NCBI GenBank assembly: GCA_007449985.2
Contig: VIIQ02000106.1
Coordinates: 124,001 to 188,000 of the forward strand
Source: Desmodesmus armatus
Lineage: Eukaryota > Chlorophyta > Chlorophyceae > Sphaeropleales > Scenedesmaceae
Direction of reading: 5' to 3'
DNA: 64,000 nucleotides
In this document: piece after piece, positions 46,207 to 57,020 of the stretch
How positions within the stretch are numbered: the first letter of the stretch is position 1
Layout of the letters: every line of letters starts with the position of its first letter
Translations under genes and position numbers: made by a program
The notes under the pieces: generated by a model
Database searches by the model: none
What the model saw: the letters and a program-made list of their open reading frames with translations, nothing else
What the model was told of the DNA's origin: nothing

Positions 46207-46477
46207 GGGGTCCACCGCAAACCTAAGAAGGGGGGAGGGGGACGCCAAGCCTAAACTGGATAGGGGGGGAGGGTTCGATTGCGAAAACAGCCTAAAACGG
46301 AAGGGGGGGAGGGGTTCAGCGGCTCTTCAGCAAGGGAGACAGCAGTACCGATGACGAGCCTAAAAACCAACGGGGGGGAGGGTGTTTTGGACCGAAGAGC
46401 CTAAAACGGAGAGGGGGGGAGGGGGTTTGTAAAATCTGGCGTCCCCCTCCCCCCCTTTTAGGTTTGCGGTGGACCCC
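46207..46477. mobile_element. MITE-like element with about 41-bp G-rich inverted ends
   Basis: GGGGTCCACCGCAAACCTAA at 46207 is matched by its reverse complement ending at 46477. The inverted ends run about 41 bp with one or two mismatches. Inside, AGCCTAAAA followed by a GGGGGGGAGGG block recurs about four times. It lies downstream of the last clear bZIP exon. No clean target duplication was found. Confidence 0.7.
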
Positions 46478-46805
46478 TTGCTGTGTTGGGGCACAATGCG
46501 CTCAATGCGACTAGCTGATACAATACTGAAAGGCGAGGCTGCTGCAAGCAAACTGGGCTAGGCTCGGAAGATGTCTTCTTGTTCAGGTGCAACGGCGTTG
46601 TTTCTGCAACAGGTTCTCGCATGCATTAGGGTCTGCACGGCTGTGTTGCTAGTACGGCCTTGCCGCCCTGGTGAAGGGCCACTGCAACCACAGTCCATAG
46701 TGGCTGACTGATCGACCTTGATGCTAAAGCAGTGGTGCATGCTTGGAGCCGTCACATACTGATCGTCAGTCTGCTGTATGCTGCGCTTGCAGGCTGGTCA
46801 GCTCG

Positions 46806-46836
46806 GCGCCCAGGCCAAGCAGCTGCAGACACAGGC
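46806..46836 (+). repeat. Copy of the bZIP exon-3 3' edge
   Basis: CAAGCAGCTGCAGACACAGG here repeats the exon end at 46113-46136 (ACAGCAGCTGCAGACACAGG). It is preceded by a TTGCAG acceptor and may be used as an exon. Confidence 0.6.
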
Positions 46837-49813
46837 AGTGTGATCACAGCAGCGGACAAGACCCTGCAGGAGCTGCCACCCCAGCTGCGGCCGCAGACAG
46901 CAGCAACGCCAACAACGCAGCAGCGCCAGGCAGCCCCAAGGCCGGCGCAGTGACGCAGAGCAGCTCAACGACAGATTGCGCTGCGGTGCGTGCGTGCTGA
47001 CCGGTGTGAGCAGCATGGCCTGCCTGGGCAACACCAGCAGGCAAGGATGCAGCGCAGATGCAGCAGATGGTGGGCCGCTGCCTGATGCGCTGCTGCACAG
47101 ATCCGCACTGCTGCGGAGGGGCCCTGCACCTCAAGAAGACGGAGGTGAAGGAGCAGCCACATGCCATCACAGTGCCCTGCTGCTAATTCAGCTGTTGGCT
47201 ACTTGCTTGCTTGTTTGCGAGAGAGGGGGTCTTGATTGTATTGGCATCGCTTGTGTGGCTCCTACCACCACAGTGTGGTTGTGTGCACCGGTGTATGTTT
47301 GTGTGAGTTCTTTGCTGGCTGCTGCCGGCAAGCCAGCTAAATCATGTTTTCATGGTGCTTGGATGTTTGCAATGCGTCGTGGCATCAGAGCACATCGGCA
47401 GATCAAGTGTGAGTGTTCGGTGTGCTGTCGTGACATGCTGCGCAGTGTATGTGGGTCTGCTCTTGATGCAGCCCCCTTGAGAGTTTGTGTCTGCCCTCAG
47501 TCGATCTGTGTGATGATAGGCCCCAACCCAAACGCCGCAGCAACTGCCCACAGCTGTTTGCTCGGAACTGGTCACTGTGATGGTTTGCGTACTTGTGGTC
47601 TGGGTGTAGGGCAAGGTATGCTTTGGAAGCAGGGGCTATCTCTAGGGACTTGATGGCACCCCTCCCCAGGTCTGTGCACCCCTGTTGCACCTGCAATGCG
47701 CCCAGCCTTGTCACTGCAGCAAGTCCTGTTGCCTATCCCAAGATTCACAAGCATCAGAGTTGGCATTGGCAAGCGCGTGCGCGGCCATGCTTCGGAGATT
47801 TTGAGGGTGGGTGAGCAACTGTGGAGTGTGCTGTCCGTCAACTGTACAGAAGCCTCGTGCTGTTTTGGCACATGAGGCAGCAGCCTGCTGTGACCACGCT
47901 GGTGTGGGCTTGCACAGAGCTGCACACGCATATGCTGTACGGCAGTGCGCAACCATCAGCTGTGTAGGTGACACGCCTGTGCTCAGCTGATGCACTGACG
48001 TTGTGTTGGTTGCACTTGCCACATCTCTTGTTGGCATGGTGTAGCACGAAGGCGGGCAGTGATTGATTGTGTGGTTGGCACGCTGGGCTGTCTTGATTGC
48101 TGGCCATGTCATCATTCGAGTAGCATTGCCAGGCACTGTGGCCCACCCATTGGGGTGTCCGCGCTTTTGTGTCGGCATGCTGTTGACACTGTGTGCCGTA
48201 GTAGTGCATGTGTTGTTCACAAGGGTTTCGTGTGTGTCACAGATCTTGCGCACGGGCTCTGCAGGCTGCTGCACAAAGGTGCAGCATGGGATTCCTGCTC
48301 CAACTCAAGGAGCAACTATACTTGTATGGCAGTGCCGTGCAGTTGTGTCCTTTGACTGCCAGTTGGCACGGCAACATACTTTGTGTATCTGCTACGGACC
48401 CCGTGGACGTAAGTCACCCAGCATCAATTGGCTCCAGTGTTGCTTTGCTCAGTGTTGCCTGCATGGAATGTGGCATCTTATTAGCAGGGCGCGGTGTCTT
48501 CAGCTTGTTGTGTACTATCGCGGAAATGCAGCTACGCGGCTTCTAGGCCTCCCTTTGCTGAGGCCATATCATCTCTTGCGTGTGTGTCTTGCATGTGTGC
48601 AGCCTGGAGTGATGGGCACTCTGCTGCCTTGAGGCTAGCAGGCCTGCTTGTGATGGCCAGGATATTGGATTGATTTTGTAGGCAGGTGCGGCCTTGCGCC
48701 ACAAGGATCGCAGCATCCACCTGTCAACCAACAGGGTGTGTCGGAGTTGTGCACATGCATCTAGGGTGCCTGCATGTTTGTGGACTTGTTTGGGTGTTTG
48801 AGCGCTAGCAGCTAAAACTGGTGTGCTTTGGAGCGCGCAAGGCTTGTAACAGTGACTGTGGCACGGCGTGCAGCGCGCGCGTACCAGTGATAGTGCCAGG
48901 CGCGCAGGTGGCGCAACGGCGCTGCGCCTCAGACAAGCACCAAGCAGGTGCCTGCTGGCAATGCCACGCATACTGCATGCCTTTGTACATTGGTCTTTTT
49001 GTGGGGCACAGTCTCTGCACATGGATGTGTCTCCTAGTGTAGGCCAGGAGTCCATCTTGCTTGCAACAAGCAGAAGATCTTTTCCAGTTATATGCTGATG
49101 GGTGTGCTTGCACGCACGACACAAGGACAGCATTGCTGTATGCCTGTGTTGAGGTTCGTGTCTGCTGCACAGTGCGCTCCAGTTTGGCGCCATATGGATG
49201 AGTTCCCACAGCTTTTTGCTGCTGCTTGTTCAATTTTTGGTTCGGCTTGCATGCATGTCATTGTAACATCCACCACAAGTGTTTAGGTATGTCTGCCAAA
49301 GGCGCCAACATCCCAAACCATTGCTTTGCTTTGCGCCCGAATGGGACTTGGAGGTAGATGGCTGTGACGGGCAGCTAATTCTGAGGAGCACCCTTGTGTG
49401 AAAGGCCCTGTCCCGCATGCAGACTGCCCACTTCCAGCGAGCATGCAAACTCCTGCCATATGCTGTCATGCAGGAACATGTTCATGCTCCGGATGCAAGC
49501 GTCTGTGCCGGCAGTTAAGCTCTCCCAAACGCATCGGCAAGGTTCGCGACCAGCATGACGAGGTCGACGCCGTCAAAGAAGAAGCCGAAAGCTGCATGTG
49601 AATGTACATCGACCTCGGTAAGTTGATTTGCTATTCACCCTATGCACCGACATCCGAGCGATATTCAACCGCCCGCGACAAAATAACAGTGTTGGGGAGA
49701 ACCTGATCAGGACTGTCCATTATGTATTACTTTTACTGAGCATTCCGGGCGGTTGCTGCGACGACACTCGTCCTTCAGACTCACAGAGCAGCAGCACAAA
49801 GTGCAGTGCAGCC
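46837..49813. other. Unassigned region, possible 3' exons of the bZIP gene
   Basis: One stretch (about 47000-47205) has a coding look: GKDAAQMQQMVGRCLMRCC, then ALHLKKTEVKEQPH, to a stop. Another short exon-like frame (GAALRHKDRSIHLSTNR, 48683-48736) is bounded by AG and GT. The rest shows no supported gene. Confidence 0.35.
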
Positions 49814-52800
49814 ATGGGTTCAGCTACGTATACCTTCGCTTCTGTGTGTGCCCTTCTCCTGTTGCAGTGTGCAACAGCTGCCAGTCCTTTCAGCATCTAT
49901 AACACCCACAGCAGCCCTACCATGCGTAGCAGAGGCAAAGTGGCCCTCGTCACAGCAATGGCCACAACTGGCGTGCTGTCAGGCGCAGCTCTCACACCAT
50001 CAGCAGTAGCACCAAAAGCTGCAGTCCAGCCAAGGCACATGCTTCAATCGTGGGTTGCACCAGCAGCCAAGCTTCTGCATGCAGCCAAGGCTGAGAATGC
50101 CACATCCAAGGCTGTGACTGCGGCAACAGCCGAACAAGCAGCGAAAGAGGAGGAAGATCCACTGCAGAAAGCATGGGACAAGGAGCCCAGCTATGCTAGC
50201 CACTACAGCAGTGACACACAGCGGCCCAATGTCTGCAAGATCGCCCACAAGGTTCCAGCTGCCGAAGGGACCAAGCAGTATGAGTTCAACCCCAAGAAAA
50301 GGGACTACATCCCTTACATCGGCACAAGTGTTGTGCGTGACAGCCAGCTGCTGCTGACGCGGCTGTACTACAGGTGTGTGCTGTCCCTGGTGCATGCATG
50401 GTGTTGTGCGTGCTTTGAAGTGGCTGCTTCTGCCCAGCTCAAATTGTCCTAGGTGCACTCCTTCCCGCCCCGTTTCCGGTGTGACTAGCAATGGACAGCC
50501 AGCTCCTCGGGGCCCATGCATGGCACAGTGCTTCATGTCACAACAACACATGCAGAGTGCATGGCTAATGCATTGCCATGCAAGGCCAAATCGGCCATGC
50601 TGCTGTGCTCTGAAGAATCTGCATCCGCTTGATTAGGGCTGTTGTGTTGAGCGCATGCCAGGGTTTGGCCCTATCGGCAGTTGCACTCTTTATATCCAAC
50701 CTCACGCCTGCACTGCGCCGCACAGCATGTCAGAGCAGCGCGAACACATCGCGTCAGCTCTCAGCTACTAGCTCAGCTTCCTGAGGAAGATGCTCGCCTG
50801 CCTGACACTGAACTGGCAGTTCAGTGCGCCGCACACCTCATTGCATGTAATTCTGCTGTTTGTCAATTTGAAGCATCGACTACCCTGTCAAGTGGTTTGT
50901 GGTGGTGGCGGGCCAGCAGACGGTTGCAGGTCGCAATGCGATAGCCTATCAAGTCAAACACATGCTGGAGTTCCCTCAGGACAAAGTCGGTGAGCGATGC
51001 AGCTGGACAGCCCCGAGCAGCAGCTGCACGCACTTCAGTCATCTGCAATCAAGGCAGCTGCAAGGCTGCCAGTAGCATTCACTGCACCCTATCATGGCAC
51101 CGCTGCCCTGCGGCAGCTCAGGCTGCCATGCCAGCTGTACTTCTCTAGTTTGGCAGGGCCAGCAATTGCCAAGCATTGGCCTCGCCACTGTAGCTATTAC
51201 ACTTGTCGACACACTGTAGAAAAGCGACACAGCTGAATGCACAGCGAATAGTACGATACAGCTGGTGGGGGCTGATGCGTGTGCAGCAGTTTTACTGCTG
51301 TCTTGCTGGCAGTAGTCGCAGTTGATCGTATGAAGTTGCACCCCTGCCCTTGGCTGTGCAGGGGTAGTCATCATCACATGCGACCACCAACCCGCAGTGA
51401 CAGAATCCTGGAATGCAATCTTCCAGACCTTCAAGGATGAGCCGTTTGGGCTGTACATGGCGCGGGACACCTTCTGGGAGAGAGGCGCCCTGCAGAAGCT
51501 AGCACCACACGGCTGGGATGCAGCTGAGACTGGCAAGGTGGAATATGGCTTCGTCAGGTGGTGAGTCCCGCACTGTGCAGCGGCTGCTTGCCAAGAGGTC
51601 CTCGTCTCTGACATGCATGCATGTGTGCACAGCTGGTGGTTTGCTGCAAAGCCCGTTGCCGACAGTGTTTGCATGCATGTGTGCACCAACTGTTTAAATT
51701 CGTGGGCCCCCATGCAGTGCATTTGCAGCACATGTGAGTCACTAGGCTACTATGAAGTTCATACACCCCAGCCTGATTGAATCATGTGTCTGCCACGTCG
51801 TCTGCACACCACGTGTTTCAGGAGCAACATGGGGGTGCGTGATGCCATCCACAACATCTTCATGCTGACCAGCCAGGGTGTCAAGCGCTTTGGGCTTTTC
51901 GATGAGAACATTTACTACGCCTTCTGCGAAGGTGAGCACCCCACCGCATATGGCTGTAGCACTGCTAGGGATGTATACAGCCTATATGTAGTATACAGCC
52001 TACATGTAGTACAGCTGTAGTACAGTCCAGAGAGTGCAACTTGCAGGGCGCAGAATGTGCCGCACAGTGGCAGCCTGCTGCACTGACACTACCAGGCAGC
52101 TGCATTCCGAATGAGTCACAGCGTGTCACACTAGATAGTGGCGACCTAATGGATGCTGGTAGATCATTTCACCTCGGCTGTTGTGATAACAACCACTCCA
52201 GCCGCCTGAGCGGCGCCCCTCTGTGATGGACACCAAATTCTGGGACTGTGGTTGCCGTCACTGCAGCTGCCGTGCATGGCCCTGCCCCACGGGGGGGTCG
52301 CTGCCACCCCCCCTCCCCCAGGGGGGGGGGGGCTGGGGCTTGGTCCAGCCACAGCCAGTGACTCACTGAGTGACTTGCTTATGTCACCAAGTGTGGAGAG
52401 TTTCGTCCAGCAGCGACAGAAATGCCACTTGCAGCGCATATGTTTACTTGCAGCAGCAGCAGCAAACATGATGGTGACCTTGTCGTTCTTGTTGTTGCTG
52501 CACCAGACCTGGACATGATCATTCGGGCCAAGGTGATGGACCCACCCCTCAAGGAAAAACAGTTCCACGACGTGCGTGCTGTGCACGGCAAGCGCGCCCA
52601 CACCACCTACATCTCAGGGACTGGCCTGGCTGACGACCCCCATGAGCAGGTAGGGGTTATAAGGGTGTGGTGCATATAGCACGGAGCGCAAGTTGGCAAC
52701 GGCAGTGCGTAAGCACATCCGCCTGACGTCTTGTAGCGGCAGTGTCCACCTGCAGCCCCAACCCCCTGTCAACAACCTGTGGGTGCCTTCAAGGCAAGCG

Positions 52801-53332
52801 GCTCGATCCCTGTCTCTGCCCAGGCTCTGAACCCCAGGGGCCCTCCCTTCCTCCTCTCGCCGCAGCAGAGACAACTTGAACACTCACAGGTGTGCCTTAA
52901 ATTGCTTCAAAATGCCAACTGTGTCTTTTTGACCCAAAAATCTTGCTGCAGGGCGAGAGGAACATCACCCAGATGACAGGGCAACGCTACTCCGCCAACT
53001 GCAACTACTTCATGCGCAAATGGGGCTGCCCCTCTGAGCTAACCGGCGACTGGATGGCGCGGATGATCAAGGGAGAGTGCAAGTTCAAGACACCGTTCAA
53101 CCAGAAAGTCCCTCATTGGGCGTGGCACACAAGCAAGGCATTGAGGCACCGCGACCACTTGATCAGTGTGCAGCATGGGCACCTTGTTGACAGCAGGTCT
53201 AACACACAGATCTTCAAACTGCCGCCGCACTATGGCACTTGGGAGGGGTACTTTGAGCAGACGGGGATCTGCCGGTTGAGTGGCTACCTGGGGCGGAAGA
53301 CAGCTGCTGATAACCGCACCATGTGCTTGTGA
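49814..53332 (+). CDS. Unrecognised secretory-pathway protein, 502 aa
   Basis: Six exons join in phase: 49814-50373, 50874-50989, 51362-51560, 51822-51931, 52507-52649, 52952-53332. The N-terminus is a signal peptide (YTFASVCALLLLQCATAASP), then an Ala-rich linker with a second hydrophobic stretch. The ordered part includes KWFVVVAGQQTVAGRNAIAY, KVGVVIITCDHQPAVTESWN, MGVRDAIHNIFMLTSQGVKR, FGLFDENIYYAFCE, HDVRAVHGKRAHTTYIS and a Cys-rich end (ANCNYFMRKWGCPSEL). The alpha/beta pattern early in the ordered part (VVVAG; VVIITCDHQ) recalls nucleotide-sugar glycosyltransferases, but this is a weak inference and I cannot name a family. The in-phase joins and dense conserved-looking blocks make the gene itself convincing. 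Confidence 0.72.
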
Positions 53333-53960
53333 GGAGAGGTTGCAGTGCTGGGTTGCTAAAGTGTGCCATCATAGGGCCTACGATCCAGCCACGTTATCGC
53401 ATCGTTGTTGCAGCGTGCGCACATGATATCATCTGAGCCATGCCATGCCGTGCGGCACGCACTCTTGACGTTTTGGGGGTTGTGGGAGCGCATGTGGGGC
53501 ATCATGTGAGTCACAGTTGGTGCTGCAGCAAGTGTCACACCAGTAGTTGATGTAGGTTGCAGCTTGAGCACCAGGAAAAGCAACCGCACCATGTGCTTGT
53601 GAGGAGAAGTTGCAGTGCTGCGTTGCTGAAGTGTGCCATGATGGCACAGCATGATGGTGCCTGGCGAATATTGATCCAGCCACGTAGTCGCATTGCTGTT
53701 GCAGCGTGTGCACCCGGTGCACAAGACAAGGTGTCTTGTGGACACATGATGTTGGCAACATCATGTGTCCACAAGACACCTTGTCTTGTGCACCGGGTGC
53801 ACACGCTGCAACAGCAATGCGACCACGTGGCTGGATCATGGCTAAGTTAGCCATGACGTGCCATGCCATGCTGTGCGGCGCGCATTCTGAACCGTTGTGC
53901 GGGGTTTGTGGGATCGCATGCGGGCATCACACTGAGTTGGGTTACAGCAATTGTAGTTGA
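53312..53960 (+). repeat. Tandem duplication of the 3' end and flank of the 502-aa gene
   Basis: ACCGCACCATGTGCTTGTGA (end of the coding region plus stop) at 53315 recurs at 53584, followed by matching flank (GATCCAGCCACGT; GCCATGCCATGC; TTGTGGGA). The second copy carries the palindrome listed next. Confidence 0.85.
53673..53837. repeat. Near-perfect palindrome, 82-bp arms
   Basis: The arms 53673-53754 and 53756-53837 are reverse complements with one mismatch and a single central base at 53755. The upstream sister copy (53381-53425) has only a simple version of the left arm, so the fold-back arose in this copy. Confidence 0.95.
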
Positions 53961-54062
53961 TGTTGATTGCAGCTTGAGGGCTAGGAAAACCAGATGTTGA
54001 TTGCAGCTTGAGCGGTAGGAAAACCCAGATGTTGGTTGCAGCTTGGGAGCTAGGAAAACAGT
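53955..54062 (+). repeat. Three-copy tandem repeat of about 36 bp
   Basis: Units contain GATGTTGATTGCAGCTTGAG and end GGAAAACC(C)A. A diverged unit lies at 53545-53578. Confidence 0.85.
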
Positions 54063-54479
54063 TGAAGATCAGGTACTGAGCATTCGGGATGCAAGGGGTG
54101 CACAGACAGCTGTGTGTGCCGGTTGTATCAGTAGGCTTTGCGCGTCAGCTGTATCGGCAGGGTGACACGGCTGCCGTTTTTACCGTTTATGAAGCTCATT
54201 AGGTGATGTTACTTTGGCAGTCACTAGTGTACTGCAGTGCAAACAGGCTGTGCTGTTCGCTGGACAGCACTGCAGCCGGATTTCCTGTACAGTGATGCCC
54301 CGAGTTTCTGAGAAGACCCCGGTAAGCACATATCAGTGCATGCACCCTTCGACTGATGTCTGGGTTGTTTGTTCAGGCCCCGCAAGACCCAGCCGACCCC
54401 ATGCTTAGTCATGGACCAAATCCTTCCAAAGCAGCTCATGTCTCCTTATCACTTCTTAATGCCAGCAAGTCACCTGCCA
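54063..54479. other. Intergenic, nothing recognised
   Basis: No supported gene or repeat was seen between the tandem units and the first LINE-derived sequence. Confidence 0.4.
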
Positions 54480-54690
54480 AGACACATACGTTGAGCAAAC
54501 CTGCAAACATGTACAAGGCATAAGCGATCTGTGTGCGACCAATGCACTGCATGTTCAGCACATGCTGAGCGCATGCAACAGTCGGCAACCAAGCATGCTG
54601 TCACAAGCTGATTCAACAAGTGCAAGTATGCAAGCAACACACCCAGAAGCTCAGCATGCACCACCGCTTCATCCCGGCTGGCCAACAGGG
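54480..54690 (-). mobile_element. Diverged LINE 3'-region fragment
   Basis: TGCAAACATGTACAAGGCAT and GCAACCAAGCATGC are shared with 60371-60450, the (TGAG)-tailed LINE family. Confidence 0.5.
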
Positions 54691-54749
54691 TGAAAAACAA
54701 GCCAGCAAGTAAGGCAAACAGTGATGCTGCTTGAAAAACTGTAAAGCTC

Positions 54750-54995
54750 CGAATCTGCCTTGCAACTTGTACTACAAGTTGCAAAGACCTGCAACTGGGC
54801 CAGGTGCAAGACCGACACCTGCAGCCTGGTGGACGACCGCACGCACGAGACCAACGTCAAGCTGATGCTGCCCCGCAGCTGCTGCTGAGCAACCAGGTGG
54901 TCAGCGATGCCAGGGTGCGGCTGGACGGCAGGGACCTGTCGCTGGTGCTGGGCGACTGCCAAGAAGAAGTGCAACCCTGAACAAGCTGCCAAGGG
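54750..54995 (+). pseudogene. Gene fragment of unknown origin
   Basis: Codons for CNWARCKTDTCSLVDDRTHE and, after a frame change, SDARVRLDGRDLSLVLGDC look like real protein. There is no start and no longer frame. I do not recognise the family. Confidence 0.3.
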
Positions 54996-55004
54996 TGCCA
55001 CCTA

Positions 55005-55248
55005 CAACACCCCGGCGGTCACGAGCTGACATGGCAATGCAAGCATGAGTAGCTGAGCCAACCAAAGCTAGCACATGCATCACTGCCCCTGCCCCGTGGG
55101 CCGTGCGCACTCACTCACGCACTCACTCATTCAATCCGACAAGTTGTTCGTTACATTGAGATCCCCGAAAGACCCAGCCCACACCATGTAAGCTCAGGGA
55201 CCCAAACCATGTCCCTCCAATGCAACTTAAGGCGCCACCTCCTTCTCA
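55005..55248 (-). mobile_element. LINE 3'-end fragments of both tail families
   Basis: 55010-55110 matches the LINE-A 3' UTR (GAGCTGACATGGCAATGCAA). 55113-55248 is a (TGAG)n-tailed family end (TTGTTCGTTACATTGAGATC). Confidence 0.75.
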
Positions 55249-55467
55249 AGTCAGTCAGTCAGTCAGTCAGTCAGTCAGTCAGTCAGTCAGTCAGTCAGTC
55301 AGTCAGTCAGTCAGTCAGTCAGTCAGTCAGTCAGTCAGTCAGTCAGTCAGTCAGTCAGTCAGTCAGTCAGTCAGTCAGTCAGTCAGTCAGTCAGTCAGTC
55401 AGTCAGTCAGTCAGTCAGTCAGTCAGTCAGTCAGTCAGTCAGTCAGTCAGTCAGTCAGTCAGTCAGT
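55249..55467 (+). repeat. (AGTC)n microsatellite, about 55 units
   Basis: A pure tetranucleotide tract of about 219 bp. On the minus strand it is the (GACT/TGAC)n tail of a LINE-A fragment that begins at 55468 with GTGTTCGTTACAAAGAGGCC. Confidence 0.95.
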
Positions 55468-55739
55468 GTTCGTTACAAAGAGGCCTCAAGGACCCAGCCA
55501 ACCCGATGCAAGCCCCGGGACCCAATCCATGTCCCGCCCTTAAGAGCAGCGAACCACCTGCAACACACAGTCAGTCAGTGTTCGTTTCAGTCAGTCAGTG
55601 TTCGTTACAAAGAGGCCTCAAGGACCCAGCCAACCCGATGCAAGCCCCGGGACCCAATCCATGTCCCGCCCTTGTAACTCAAGGCGCCACCAATCCTACT
55701 CAAGACAGCCCAACCACCTGTGGCACACAAGCTGTGTTA

Positions 55740-56286
55740 AAAGATAAAAAAAGATAAAGATACAGAGACACCCCCCTGGTCTCTTAACGCCATAGGACTT
55801 CGTCCCATTGGCCTCGCGTCCGTTGAGGACGGCTCTTCATACCAACACGCCTGGGGGTCTAGGGCAATGGCACTCGTGGCCACATCTCACTCCCCAGGGG
55901 CACACCTGGGGGCCGTGTAAACCCACCGAAATTCGGGCTGGAGATGTTGTTCGACATGGGAGCTTGGATGCTGTAAGGTATCACCCTTGACCCACTGGGA
56001 GAGTCCCCTCAGTCCCGACCTGAGGGAACCTTGAATCCCTAGGGTAGCACACCCAATAGCGGGCTCCATGCCTTTTCCGGCTGTATTCTGCACCCATTCC
56101 TTCCTTTGCCTCTGTGGCAGTAATCAGCATCAGGGGATCCCTCTCCCTTCACTGCACTTGCCCGGGTCAGCAGCCTGGCTCGGGGTATTATCACCCCCCC
56201 TAAGGGGCCGGTGGGTGGGCCGGGATTCGAACCCGGGTCTCCCCGACATAAGCCGGGTGCTTTTCCACTAAGCTACCCTACCCCTA
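55740..56286 (-). mobile_element. tRNA-headed SINE inserted in a LINE-A 3' UTR
   Basis: The minus strand starts with a tRNA-like head at 56283 and ends in a T-rich tail (TATCTTTATCTTTTTTT) at about 55740. The unoccupied LINE sequence CTGTGTTAGCATGAAAC is seen at 57170-57190, and in reverse near 62395 and 63290, which fixes both ends. Confidence 0.8.
56211..56283 (-). other. tRNA-like head of the SINE
   Basis: Cloverleaf parts are present: GGGTAGG/CCCACCC ends with one mismatch, a D arm (GCTTAGTGGAAAAGC) and a perfect T arm with B box GGTTCGAATCC. The anticodon stem has a G-G mismatch, so tRNA-derived is likelier than a working tRNA. Confidence 0.7.
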
Positions 56287-56690
56287 GCATGAAACACGCA
56301 CAAGGCATAAAGCGAACGGATGCACGGCCAAGAACGCACATGCACATGCTGACGCAGACAAGCAGGCAGTGAAAGAGCTGACACGGCAATGCAAGCATGA
56401 CTAGCTGACCCAACCTAAGCTGGCACATGCATCACTGCCCCCGCCCCGGCGGCTAACAGGGTAAAGCAACCAGAAAACACCAAGCACAACAGGAGACATG
56501 CAAGGCAGTCAACCATCAGGCAAGGCTGGAGAAGCACAGTGAACTCCCAACAGATCACTGTTCACCCGCAAAAAAAGGTGGTCAGGGGCCAGCTGGGGGA
56601 ACCAAGACGCTGGAGCCACACGCAACACAACAAAATCCTGCAACAACTCCCAAAAGCGTGCTACTGCCTGCCGCTCGTTCGTTCACTCAC

Positions 56691-57020
56691 TCACTCATTG
56701 TTCGTTACATTGAGATCCCCGAAAGACCCAGCCCACACCATGTAAGCTCAGGGACCCGGTCAGTCAGTCAGTCAGTGTTCGTTACAAAGAGGCCTCAAGG
56801 ACCCAGCCAACCCGATGCAAGCCCCGGGACCCAATCCATGTCCCGCCCTTGTAACTCACTCACTCACTCACTCACTCATTGTTCGTTACATTGAGATCCC
56901 CAAAGACCCAGCCCACACCATGTAAGCTCAGGGACCCAAACCATGTCCCTCCAATGCAACTTCAGGCGCCACCTCCTTCTCAAGAGCAGCGAACCACCTG
57001 CAACACACAAACTCAAGGCG
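56691..57020 (-). mobile_element. Alternating short LINE ends with TGAG and TGAC tails
   Basis: In order: a (TGAG)n-tailed piece (about 56683-56757), a (TGAC)n-tailed piece (about 56759-56850) and a (TGAG)n-tailed piece (about 56856-57018). Each stops where the next tail begins. Confidence 0.8.

Larger units (their letters stand above)
55468..56690 (-). mobile_element. LINE-A 3'-end copies, one carrying a SINE
   Basis: Short LINE-A ends lie at 55468-55570 and in the nested tails to 55600. From about 55597 a longer copy runs through the 3' UTR into the last codons of the ORF (to about 56675), split by the SINE at 55740-56286. Confidence 0.8.

Noticed and set aside
48063..48632. 189-codon open frame after the bZIP gene
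   Set aside because: Cys-rich with no recognisable content or splice context.
55249..55467. CRISPR-like regular repeat
   Set aside because: The repeat unit is 4 bp with no spacers, in a eukaryotic nuclear region.
55209..55757. Open frame of SQSV repeats (182 codons)
   Set aside because: It is translation of the (AGTC)n microsatellite and LINE 3' ends; no ordered protein.
56211..56283. Functional tRNA gene
   Set aside because: The cloverleaf has stem mismatches and the segment is the head of a SINE with an identifiable tail and insertion site.
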